Made by a program: the position numbers and the translations under genes | Shown here: one piece after another, positions 22,661 to 30,085 of the stretch | Layout: the number at the start of each line of letters is the position of its first letter | How positions within the stretch are numbered: position 1 is the first letter of the stretch | The notes under the pieces: generated by a model | What the model saw: the letters and a program-made list of their open reading frames with translations, nothing else | What the model was told of the DNA's origin: nothing | Database searches by the model: none | NCBI GenBank assembly: GCA_041485905.1 | Contig: JBGPKK010000039.1 | Span: forward strand, 1-32,370 | Direction of reading: 5' to 3' | Length of the DNA: 32,370 nt | DNA from: JAHFUI01 sp041485905 | GTDB taxonomy: Bacteria; Acidobacteriota; Vicinamibacteria; Vicinamibacterales; CAVVIG01

Positions 22661-22948
22661 ATGCGGGTCGCTGCCATCTACGATATTCATGCGAACCTCC
22701 CCGCCCTTGAGGCTGTACTCCAGGATATTCGTCAAACAGACGTAGACCATATCGTGGTCGGTGGCGATGTGCTTCCGGGTCCGATGCCACGTGAAACAAT
22801 CACGCGTTTGCTGGACCTCGACATTCCCGTGCAGTTCATCCAAGGCAACGGCGACCGCGTGGTGCTCGCACAAATGGCAGGCACGGAGTCAAGCGAGGTC
22901 CCGGAGCCGTTTCGAGAGGTCGTGCGCTGGAAAGGGAAAGATGCTTGA
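22661..22948 (+). pseudogene. Truncated metallophosphoesterase (N-terminal fragment)
   Basis: 95 residues beginning 'MRVAAIYDIHANLPALEAVLQDI', then 'VVGGDVLPGPMPRETITRLLDL' and 'FIQGNGDRVVLAQMAGTE'. These are the first calcineurin-like metal-binding motifs (DIH, GDV, GNGD) of small phosphoesterases of about 240 residues. The text ends at 'VVRWKGKDA' and a stop; the later His-containing motifs (GH, GHTH) are missing, and nothing after the stop restores them. The active site is therefore incomplete. The site after the break holds an 18-bp repeat found also at 20070, and the converging epimerase gene ends there. It is most likely a remnant. Confidence 0.75.
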
Positions 22949-22986
22949 ACTATTTAGCCGGGCTGAATTGAAGTGAAAGCCGAGAG

Positions 22987-23937
22987 TTACTGGTCGACAG
23001 GCGCGGCGCTGTCGGAACGGCACCACGCGAGCGTGTGTCTGAGGCCTTCTTCGAGCGACACGGTGGGCTGATATCCGAGGAGCGCCCGGGCTTTCGAGAT
23101 GTCGGCCTGCGAATCCTTCACGTCCCCGGCGCGCGGTTCTGCGTAAATCGCCTGCACGTCACCGCCAACGATTCGGTTCATCACGCCGAGCAGGTCGTTG
23201 AGCGAGATCCGGCCACCCGTGGCGACGTTGATCACTTCACCCGCCACCGCTGCTGCGTCGCACGCGCGCAGCACGCCGTCCACAACGTTGGCCACGTAGG
23301 TGAAATCGCGCGTCTGCTCGCCGTCGCCGTAAATCGTTGGCCGTCGGCCGCCGAGCAGCGCCGTCGCGAACAACGAGATGACCCCGGAGTACGGAGAGCC
23401 TGGATCCTGCCGCGGCCCAAACACGTTGAAGTAACGGATCGTTACGGTCTCCAGGCCGTAGAGGCGGGTAAACATCTGGCAATACTGCTCGGCGACGAGC
23501 TTCTGCAGCGCGTACGGCGACAGCGGGTTGGGTGCCATGTCCTCGCGCTTGGGAAGCGTCGGTGTGTTGCCGTACGCCGCCGAGGAACCGGCGTACACGA
23601 CCCGTTTGACGCCGGCGTCGCGGGCGGCCACCAGGACGGCGAGCGACGCGTCGATGTTGGCGCGGTTCGACGTGACCGGATCCGTCACCGAGCGCGGGAC
23701 GGAGGGAATCGCGGCCTGATGCAGCACGTAGTCCATACCGCTGACCGCTCGGGCGGCGAAGAGCTGATCGGCGAGATCTCCCTGGAGAAATTCCACCCCG
23801 GGCAGGTGCGCGAGATTCCGGCGCTTGCCCGTAATGAGACTGTCGGCCACGCGGACCGCGTGGCCGCGGCGGAGGATCTCTTCAGCGAGGTGCGATCCGA
23901 TGAAGCCGGCGCCGCCGGTGACCAGATATGAAGCCAT
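22987..23937 (-). CDS. NAD-dependent nucleotide-sugar epimerase (extended SDR)
   Basis: A 316-residue cytoplasmic enzyme. The NAD site is TGGAGFIG (residues 7-14), the catalytic triad is Ser118/119 ('YAGSSAAYG'), Tyr142 and Lys146 ('SPYALQK'), and 'YFNVFGPRQDP' and 'DGEQTRDFTYV' are typical of UDP-sugar C4-epimerases. The phrases 'QAAIPSVPRSVTDPVTSNRANI' and 'NVFGPRQDPGSPYSGVI' resemble the WbpP/TviC branch (UDP-GlcNAc type) more than classic GalE. ATG 23937 is chosen because the NAD motif begins at once; frame text upstream lies inside the RNase P RNA gene. It begins 13 nt after the conserved end of that RNA and has no evident promoter of its own. Exact sugar uncertain. Confidence 0.88.
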   Translation of the reverse strand: MASYLVTGGAGFIGSHLAEEILRRGHAVRVADSLITGKRRNLAHLPGVEFLQGDLADQLFAARAVSGMDYVLHQAAIPSVPRSVTDPVTSNRANIDASLAVLVAARDAGVKRVVYAGSSAAYGNTPTLPKREDMAPNPLSPYALQKLVAEQYCQMFTRLYGLETVTIRYFNVFGPRQDPGSPYSGVISLFATALLGGRRPTIYGDGEQTRDFTYVANVVDGVLRACDAAAVAGEVINVATGGRISLNDLLGVMNRIVGGDVQAIYAEPRAGDVKDSQADISKARALLGYQPTVSLEEGLRHTLAWCRSDSAAPVDQ

Positions 23938-23945
23938 GGGTGATG

Positions 23946-24583
23946 AAAAATCGCAGCAAGCCGTAAGCCGAATTCTGTCCGCCTTCGCCCCGGCCTTTCG
24001 GCCCTGGCTTCGGCGCGACGACCATTCCTCTAGCCTCGCCATTGCTGGCGAGGTCCAGCGACCGACCCGGAAGCCTCGGACGGGCCGTCCGAACCGTCGC
24101 CCGGCGTCTTGCAACGCCGGACGACGGGTGCTTCCCTATTTGGTCTTGCTCCGTGCGGGGTTTTGCCTGCCACCCGTGTTACCACGGGCGCGGTGCGCTC
24201 TTACCGCACCTTTTCACCCTTACTCGCGCCGTGCCGGTTCACTGACCAAGAGCCTGGGTTCACGTCACATGGCCTGTGAACCCGGGCACTTAGATGGAGT
24301 GGCGCGGCGGCGAATCGAGGCCGCGCCACTCCGCAGTCAACCGGCACGACGCGAGCGGTATATTTTCTGTGCCACTTTCCTTCAGGTTGCCCTGACCGGA
24401 CGTTATCCGGCGCACTGCCCTGCGGAGTTCGGACTTTCCTCCCCTCGACTCGGCCCTTCGCGCCTGGCTCGGGGCAGGCCCCGGAGGGCTTGCTCTTGCT
24501 CGGAGCAGGGTCCCTGGCGCGGCTTGCCGTGAGCGAGGCCCGGAGGGCCGAGTCGAACGGCGGTCGTCTGGCTTGCTGCGAAC
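23946..24583 (-). ncRNA. rnpB: RNase P RNA, unusually long
   Basis: Catalytic RNA that trims tRNA 5' ends. On the - strand the ends pair perfectly (TCGCAGCAAGCC at 24581-24570 with GGCTTGCTGCGA at 23962-23951) to form the terminal helix. Conserved blocks are GAGGAAAGTCCGAAC (24441-24427), the 'GGTGAAAAGGTGCGGTAAGAG' region (near 24217-24197), GCAAGACC (near 24149-24142) and ACAGAATTCGGCTTA (23978-23964). At about 635 nt it is well above the usual 350-450. The extra length lies in an enlarged P3-like element (24447-24554, closed by an 11-bp stem) and a branched P12-like element (24231-24347) with a 9-bp base stem and two hairpins of 13 and 8 bp. A TATAAT box sits just upstream. Confidence 0.95.
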
Positions 24584-24587
24584 TTCA

Positions 24588-24593
24588 ATTATA
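24588..24593 (-). promoter_or_regulatory. -10 box of rnpB
   Basis: Perfect TATAAT on the - strand, 6 nt before the first base of the paired 5' end of the RNA, as expected for the rnpB promoter. No consensus -35 is seen; the upstream sequence is G-rich with a GTGGGGCCCCAC palindrome. Confidence 0.7.
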
Positions 24594-24617
24594 GCGTGGG
24601 GCCCCACCCCCACGCGA

Positions 24618-24759
24618 GACGCGCTTCGCGGCGTAAACCGCTCGCGCGTATTCAGAACAGGACGTCGCTGGCGCCCATCCCCGCGCCTGATGCGCCTCGC
24701 CGTGTAAATCGCTCGCGCGTGTCCAGGACGGGACGTCACCGCTAGCCATCCGTCTCCTG
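24618..24759. repeat. Two tandem imperfect 71-bp repeats
   Basis: Copies at 24618-24688 and 24689-24759 share the pattern GCGC-TCGC-G-GTAAA-CGCTCGCGCGT, then CAG-AC-GGACGTC and CATCC. The second copy includes the last codons and stop of the response regulator gene, so the first may be a duplicated gene tail. They fill the gap between that gene and the rnpB promoter. Confidence 0.75.
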
Positions 24760-26127
24760 CGAGATCTGATACTGCTCCAGCTTCTTGTAGAGATTGCTGC
24801 GGGGCGTATCGATCACTTCCGCTGTCTTGGAGATGTTCCAGCCATTCTCCCGCAGCTTGGCGACCAGGTACGTCCGCTCGGTGTTGTCCTTGAACTCGCG
24901 GAGCGTCCCGGATCGGAGGGTCTCCGGGTCGGCCGCCGCTCCGGCGCGTCCGGCCGACGCCGGCGCCCGCACGATATCCGGCAGGTCGGCAACGTCGATG
25001 GTATCGCCGGCCGTCATGATCATGATTCGCTCGACCGTGTTGCAAAGCTCGCGAATGTTGCCCTTCCAGCGATGGCGCTGCAACACCTCGAGGGCAGCCG
25101 GCGTGATGCGCTTGGGCCGGACGTTGTTCTCGCGCGCAAAGTACTCCATGTAGTGCCGCACGAGTTGCGGGACATCTTCAGGCCGCTCGCGCAGCGGCGG
25201 CACGTGAATGGGAATCACCGCCAGGCGGAAGTACAGGTCCTCGCGGAAGTGTCCCTTCTCGATCTCTTCCTCGAGGTTCTTGTTGGTCGCGGCGATGACT
25301 CGGACATCGACCTTGTTCGTGCGCGCTGATCCGAGCCGTTCGACCTCTCCCTCCTGGAGCACGCGAAGGACCTTGGCCTGGGTTTTCGCGCTCATGTCCC
25401 CCACTTCGTCGAGGAAAATGGTGCCACGGTCGGCCTGCTCGAACTTGCCGACCTGCTTCTCGGTCGCGCCGGTGAAGGATCCTTTTTCGTGACCGAAGAG
25501 CTCAGACTCGATCAGCTCCTCGGGAATGGCCGCGCAGTTCACCTGGACGAAGCGCTCGCGGCTCCGAAGACTGTTGCGGTGGATCGTGCGGGCCACCAGC
25601 TCCTTGCCCACCCCGCTCTCGCCCGTAATTAGTACAGTCGCGTTGGTCGGCGCCGCACGGCCGACCGCCGCCATCACCTGCTTCAGCGCCCCGCTGTCCC
25701 CGATCATCTGATGGCGGACCTCGACGGCCTTCTTGAGCGACTTGTTTTCGTCGCGCAGCCGGCGCTGGTCGAGCGCGTTGCGGAGGCTGACGAGCACCCG
25801 CTCGCTGGCAAAGGGCTTCTCGATGAAGTCGAACGCGCCCTTCTTGGTCGCCTCGACCGCCGTGCTGATCGTTCCGTGCCCGGAAATCACGACGACCGGC
25901 AGCGTCTCGTTCATGGACCGAAGACGATCGAGCACCTCGAGGCCGTCCATGCCCGGCATCTTCACGTCGAGGATGACAAGATCCGGCGCGTCGCGCTCGG
26001 CGAGCGCGAGCCCCTCCTGCCCCGTCGCCGCGGCGACGAAGTCGTACCCTTCGTATTCGAGGGTCATGCGCAACGAATCGCGAATGGCGGCCTCGTCGTC
26101 GATGACGAGAATGCGGGACTTGGGCAA
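24742..26127 (-). CDS. NtrC-family sigma-54-dependent response regulator
   Basis: A 461-residue cytoplasmic activator. The receiver domain (1-120) has acidic residues Asp10/Asp11, phosphoacceptor Asp54, Ser82 and Lys104. The AAA+ core has Walker A GESGVGKE (169-176), an intact GSFTGA loop (216-221), Walker B IFLDEV (237-242), ATNK (280-283) and 'GNIREL' (356-361). A Fis-type helix-turn-helix ends the protein ('WNISKTAEVIDTPRSNLYKKL', 430-450). The phrase 'TPRSNLYKKLEQY' is shared by NtrX-like regulators, so NtrX is a reasonable guess, but no histidine kinase is adjacent. It starts with TTG, 2 nt after the ligA stop, so translation probably depends on ribosomes finishing ligA. Confidence 0.92.
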   Translation of the reverse strand: MPKSRILVIDDEAAIRDSLRMTLEYEGYDFVAAATGQEGLALAERDAPDLVILDVKMPGMDGLEVLDRLRSMNETLPVVVISGHGTISTAVEATKKGAFDFIEKPFASERVLVSLRNALDQRRLRDENKSLKKAVEVRHQMIGDSGALKQVMAAVGRAAPTNATVLITGESGVGKELVARTIHRNSLRSRERFVQVNCAAIPEELIESELFGHEKGSFTGATEKQVGKFEQADRGTIFLDEVGDMSAKTQAKVLRVLQEGEVERLGSARTNKVDVRVIAATNKNLEEEIEKGHFREDLYFRLAVIPIHVPPLRERPEDVPQLVRHYMEYFARENNVRPKRITPAALEVLQRHRWKGNIRELCNTVERIMIMTAGDTIDVADLPDIVRAPASAGRAGAAADPETLRSGTLREFKDNTERTYLVAKLRENGWNISKTAEVIDTPRSNLYKKLEQYQISQETDG

Positions 26128-26129
26128 CG

Positions 26130-28181
26130 TTACTTTTTCATTATAAGAGCCAGAAACGCCTCCTCATCCAGCGTTTCGATGCCGAGCTGGCGGGCCTTTT
26201 CGAGCTTGCTTCCCGCGTCCGCACCGGCGACGAGGTAACTGGTTTTCTTGCTGACCGAACCGGAAACCTTTGCGCCCAGGCGCTCGAGCGCCTCGGCCGC
26301 CGCTTCGCGAGACAGCGACGACAGCGTGCCTGTCAGGACGACGGTCTTCCCGGCCAGCGGGCCCGGCTGATCGGTCGCTTCCGGCAGGTCGGTGAACATC
26401 TTGACGCCCGCTTTCGCCAGACGCGCAACGAGCTCGCGGTTGCGCGGTTCATCGGCGAAGGCGCGCACGGACCCCGCCACCACCGGCCCGATTTCGGAGA
26501 CCGATTGCAGCGCATCCCCGTCCGCCGCAAGCACGCGTTCCATCGTCCGAAAATGGCGGGCGAGAGTGGCGGCCGCCTTCTCGCCGACATGCCGGATGCC
26601 GAGGGCGTAGATGAGCCGGGCGAGATCGTTCCCTTTGCTCCGCTCGATCTGGTCGATCACGTTGCGGCCCACTTTCCCGAGCTTGCGGGCGACGGCGCGT
26701 TCCGATCGGGGCTCCCTCGGCGCGACTACAAGGCTTTCGAGTTGCCCGGCGTCGAGTTGATACAGATCCGCGTAGTCGTGTACCAGCTCCTGCGTGATGA
26801 GCTGGTCGACCAGCGACTCGCCGAGTCCTTCGATATTCATGGCCGATCGCGACGCGAAATGCTCGAGGCTGCGCCGCAGTCGCGCCGGACACGACGGGTT
26901 CTCGCAGCGCCAGACCACCTCCTCTCCGTCGCGCCGCAACGCGCTGTGGCAGACCGGGCAGTTGGTCGGCATCACCCACGGCGCCGAGTGGGCGGGCCGG
27001 AGAGTTGGGATCGGCGCCACGATCTTGGGGATGACGTCGCCCCCCTTCTCGATCACGACGGTGTCGCCTTCCCGCACGTCCTTGCGAGCGACGTCCTCGG
27101 CGTTGTGGAGCGTCGCCATCGAAATCGTCGATCCGGCAAGCAGCACCGGCTCGAGCTCCGCGTACGGCGTCACCGCGCCGGTGCGGCCGACGTTGACCCT
27201 GATGTGGAGAATTCTCGTGTGTGCCTGTTGCGCGGGGAACTTGAACGCCGTCGCCCATCGTGGAACTTTCGCCGTCGCGCCCAGCCGGTCGCGCATCGCC
27301 AGGTCGTCCACCTTGACGACGACGCCGTCGGTGTCGAAGTCGAGGGCCGCCCTTGTGTCGGCCCATTCCTCGCAGAAGGCGACGACCTCGTCGATGGTGG
27401 CGCACCGGCGCCAGTGCGGCTCGACGGGCAGGCCCCAGCCGCGCATCGCTGTGAGCATGGCCGCGTGGGTCTCATGCTGCGGCGCTCGGCCGAGGACCTG
27501 GTACGTGAACGCGGAAAGGCCACGCTTGGCCACGAGCGCCGGATTCAGATTGCGCATCGTGCCGGCAGCCGCGTTGCGTGGATTGGCGAAGAGCGGCTCC
27601 TCCTGCTCCTCGCGCCCGCGGTTCATCCGCTCGAACGACACGCGAGGCAGATACACTTCGCCGCGCACCTCGATCCGGCCGGCGGGCCCGTTCCGAAGCT
27701 TCAGCGGAATGGCCCGTATGGTGCGGACGTTCGCCGTCACGTCTTCGCCGCGCACGCCGTCGCCGCGCGTGGCGCCTCGAACGAGCCTGCCGTCCTCATA
27801 CGTCAACGCGATGCTCAACCCGTCGATCTTCATTTCGGCCACATAGGCGACGGGCGCGTCGCCCATTGCGGCGGGTTTCCGCGCGCGCTCGTCGAACGCC
27901 CGAAGTTCCTCGTCGGAATAGGCGTTGTCGAGACTGAGCATCGGCGCGACGTGCTCGACGGTCGAAAAGCCGTCGATCGGCCGGCCGGCGACACGCTGCG
28001 TCGGGGAATCGGAGGTGACAAGGTCCGGAAAGTCGGCCTCGAGCTTCTCCAGGTCGTGCAGCAGCCGGTCGAACGCTTCGTCGGAGATTTCAGGTGTGTT
28101 GTGAATGTAGTACCGCTCTTCGTGGTGCCGGATGGCCTCACGAAGCTCGCTGATCCGCTGTTCGGGGGGTTTCGTCGCCAT
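26130..28181 (-). CDS. ligA: NAD-dependent DNA ligase
   Basis: A 683-residue enzyme of normal length that seals nicks during replication and repair using NAD. Order: the Ia domain with 'HHEERYYIHNTPEISDEAFDRLL' (NMN binding), the nucleotidyltransferase domain with active-site Lys118 in 'EMKIDG', 'RGDGVRGEDVT' and 'DGVVVKVD', an OB fold, a zinc finger of four cysteines ('CPVC...CENPSC'), helix-hairpin-helix repeats and a C-terminal BRCT domain ('GPLAGKTVVLTGTLSSLSREAAAEALERLGAKV'). All key residues are present. It lies 29 nt after the polyprenyl synthase gene and 2 nt before the response regulator, so all three may form one transcript. Confidence 0.98.
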   Translation of the reverse strand: MATKPPEQRISELREAIRHHEERYYIHNTPEISDEAFDRLLHDLEKLEADFPDLVTSDSPTQRVAGRPIDGFSTVEHVAPMLSLDNAYSDEELRAFDERARKPAAMGDAPVAYVAEMKIDGLSIALTYEDGRLVRGATRGDGVRGEDVTANVRTIRAIPLKLRNGPAGRIEVRGEVYLPRVSFERMNRGREEQEEPLFANPRNAAAGTMRNLNPALVAKRGLSAFTYQVLGRAPQHETHAAMLTAMRGWGLPVEPHWRRCATIDEVVAFCEEWADTRAALDFDTDGVVVKVDDLAMRDRLGATAKVPRWATAFKFPAQQAHTRILHIRVNVGRTGAVTPYAELEPVLLAGSTISMATLHNAEDVARKDVREGDTVVIEKGGDVIPKIVAPIPTLRPAHSAPWVMPTNCPVCHSALRRDGEEVVWRCENPSCPARLRRSLEHFASRSAMNIEGLGESLVDQLITQELVHDYADLYQLDAGQLESLVVAPREPRSERAVARKLGKVGRNVIDQIERSKGNDLARLIYALGIRHVGEKAAATLARHFRTMERVLAADGDALQSVSEIGPVVAGSVRAFADEPRNRELVARLAKAGVKMFTDLPEATDQPGPLAGKTVVLTGTLSSLSREAAAEALERLGAKVSGSVSKKTSYLVAGADAGSKLEKARQLGIETLDEEAFLALIMKK

Positions 28182-28210
28182 GGCCTACGGCAGATCCGCG
28201 GCCGCAGCCG

Positions 28211-29200
28211 CTATCGATCGCGCGTGAGGATGTAGTCGGGCAGCGCGAGCAGCGCGTCGCGCTCTGCGCTGGGCGGGAACCCGTACAGCGACTTCTTCGC
28301 GCGCTCGGCGAACTCCGAGGCGCGGCGATACGCGTACTCGAGCGAGCGGTGGGTTTTGAGCGCCCGCAGCAGCTCTTCCCACTGCCCGGGCGCGACCTGG
28401 CGGGTGCCGATGATGTCGCGCACAATCCGGCTACCGACCTCTTCGTTCTGCTGCAGAAGATGGATGAGCGGCAGCGTCATCTTCCCTTCGCGCAGATCCC
28501 CCCCGACCGGCTTGCCAAGCGCGGCGGCGTCGCCGGTCACATCCAGCAGATCATCGACGAGCTGGAAGGCAATGCCCAGGTTGAAGCCATATTCGCGCAG
28601 CGCCTCCTCACGCTCGGCGCCGACGTTGCCGAGCATGCCTCCAATCTGCGCGCAGCCGCCGAACAGATACGCCGTCTTCCGCCGAATGATGTCGAAGTGC
28701 TCGTCCTCGGTGATGGCGGCGTCGCCGTTCTTCGTGAGCTGGTACAGCTCCCCTTCGATCATCCGGAGCGTCACGTCGCACAGCAGGCGGATGACCTCGA
28801 GGGCGTCGTGCGTGAGCGCGAGCGCCATCGACTTGATATACAGGTAGTCGCCGAGCAGCACCGTAATGTCGTTGCCCCAGCGCGAATGCACGGCCAGGCG
28901 GCCGCGACGCAGATCCGAATCGTCGATGATGTCGTCGTGGACGAGCGTCGCCGTATGAATGAACTCGACGACAGCCGCGTAGAGGATCGCGCGATCGCCC
29001 CCGTAGCCGCACAGCCGCGACGCCATCAGGAGGACGGCCGGGCGCATCCGCTTGCCGCCGCTCGTCTGGATGTACTGTCCGATCTTCGGGATCAGATCGA
29101 CTTGAGACTGGACGTGACGGCCGAACTCGCGATCGACTTTTTCCAGATCGGCGCGGATCGGATCGAAGATCTGCGACAGGTCGAGAGAAGATTTCTCCAC
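28211..29200 (-). CDS. Long-chain polyprenyl diphosphate synthase
   Basis: A 329-residue trans-isoprenyl synthase that elongates farnesyl-type diphosphates with IPP, probably to the side chain of menaquinone/ubiquinone. The two Asp-rich motifs are DDIID (89-93, 'VHDDIIDDSDLRRG') and DDLLD (216-220, 'FQLVDDLLD'). 'GGKRMRP' (48-54) and 'GKPVGGDLREGKMTLPLI' are also conserved. The residues before the first motif ('FIHTATLVHDD', small Ala/Thr side chains) suit long products (C35-C45), as in IspB/HepT; exact length cannot be read. GTG 29200 is the start, with a possible promoter 17-52 nt upstream and no Shine-Dalgarno site. Confidence 0.92.
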   Translation of the reverse strand: MEKSSLDLSQIFDPIRADLEKVDREFGRHVQSQVDLIPKIGQYIQTSGGKRMRPAVLLMASRLCGYGGDRAILYAAVVEFIHTATLVHDDIIDDSDLRRGRLAVHSRWGNDITVLLGDYLYIKSMALALTHDALEVIRLLCDVTLRMIEGELYQLTKNGDAAITEDEHFDIIRRKTAYLFGGCAQIGGMLGNVGAEREEALREYGFNLGIAFQLVDDLLDVTGDAAALGKPVGGDLREGKMTLPLIHLLQQNEEVGSRIVRDIIGTRQVAPGQWEELLRALKTHRSLEYAYRRASEFAERAKKSLYGFPPSAERDALLALPDYILTRDR

Positions 29201-29223
29201 AATGATTCAGTCGAGCCGCGTCC

Positions 29224-29252
29224 ATCTGACCATAAGTTCCCGAGGGTGTCAA
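29224..29252 (-). promoter_or_regulatory. Candidate promoter of the polyprenyl synthase-ligA-regulator unit
   Basis: On the - strand a perfect TTGACA (29252-29247) is followed after 17 nt by TCAGAT (29229-29224), a weak -10 match. The predicted transcript would start about 17 nt before the GTG at 29200. Confidence 0.45.
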
Positions 29253-29304
29253 CGCGCCGGTCGGCCTCATTCACTCAGGTTGAAAGGTTTGACGCGAGTG
29301 ACGC

Positions 29305-30084
29305 TCACGGACGAAAAAGAGCCAGGAAGTTCGCCGATGTCTGCGCGGCCAGCACCGCCGGCGCGACGCCGTGCAGGGCCGCCAGCGCGTCCACGACCCG
29401 CGCCACGTGCGCCGGCTCGTTACGCTTGCCGCGGTGCGGGACCGGCGCGAGAAAAGGACTGTCCGTTTCGGTCAACAGACGATCGAGCGGGACGGCTTTA
29501 AGCGTCTCCCGGAGGTCGGCGGCTTTCGGGAACGTCACGATGCCCGCCACGGAGATGTAGAAGCCCAACCCGAGCGCAGCGCGAGCCAGCGCCCGGTTGC
29601 CTGTGAAGCAGTGAAAGACACCTCGCAGGACTCCCCCGCCTGCCTGCTCGAGGATGGCGATCGTGTCCTCGTCTGCCTCTCGCGTGTGGATGATGACCGG
29701 CTGCTGCAGCTCGCGCGCGAGCGCTACCTGTGCACGGAACACCTCGTGCTGCACCTCGCGAGGCGAGAAGTCGTAGTGGTAGTCGAGGCCGATTTCTCCG
29801 ACGCCGCGCGCAGACGGCGTGGCCGCGAACTGTTCGCGAACGATCGCCGCCGCCCGTGCGGGGTCGCCGGCAAACTGGTTCGCCTGGTGAGGATGGACGC
29901 CGATCGAGACGCGCACGTCGCCCCAGATCTCTTCGAGTCTGCGCGCCTGCGCCGCTTCCGTGGCATCGCCGGCCGCAAGGATGACGAGGATCCGTTCGAC
30001 CCCGCCTGCTCGGGCGCGACCGACCACCGCCTCGAGATCGGCGGCAAACACCTCGTCAGCCAAATGGCAGTGCGAATCGATCAC
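29305..30084 (-). CDS. tatD: TatD-family metal-dependent deoxyribonuclease/hydrolase
   Basis: A 259-residue TIM-barrel hydrolase. Metal ligands are visible: His5 and His7 ('DSHCHL'), Glu97 ('GEIGLDYHYD'), His133 ('IIHTRE'), His158 ('FHCFTG') and Asp208 ('ETDSP'). TatD/YcfH-type proteins cut DNA from the 3' end or remove blocked residues. GTG 30084 begins 1 nt after the metG stop, so the two are translationally coupled, an order (metG then tatD) common across bacteria. The assignment to TatD/YcfH is firm; the exact substrate is not. Confidence 0.95.
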   Translation of the reverse strand: MIDSHCHLADEVFAADLEAVVGRARAGGVERILVILAAGDATEAAQARRLEEIWGDVRVSIGVHPHQANQFAGDPARAAAIVREQFAATPSARGVGEIGLDYHYDFSPREVQHEVFRAQVALARELQQPVIIHTREADEDTIAILEQAGGGVLRGVFHCFTGNRALARAALGLGFYISVAGIVTFPKAADLRETLKAVPLDRLLTETDSPFLAPVPHRGKRNEPAHVARVVDALAALHGVAPAVLAAQTSANFLALFRP

Positions 30085-30085
30085 G

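Noticed and set aside
24571..24600. Possible coding start on the - strand upstream of the rnpB region
   Set aside because: The TATAAT and paired 5' end fit the RNase P RNA start; no coding signal.
24290..25045. 251-codon - strand frame across rnpB and the regulator gene end
   Set aside because: It runs over the RNase P RNA and shadows the regulator; low-complexity Arg/Gly/Ser content.
26505..28235. 576-codon open frame on the + strand opposite ligA
   Set aside because: Antisense shadow of a complete, well-conserved ligA; no recognisable domain.
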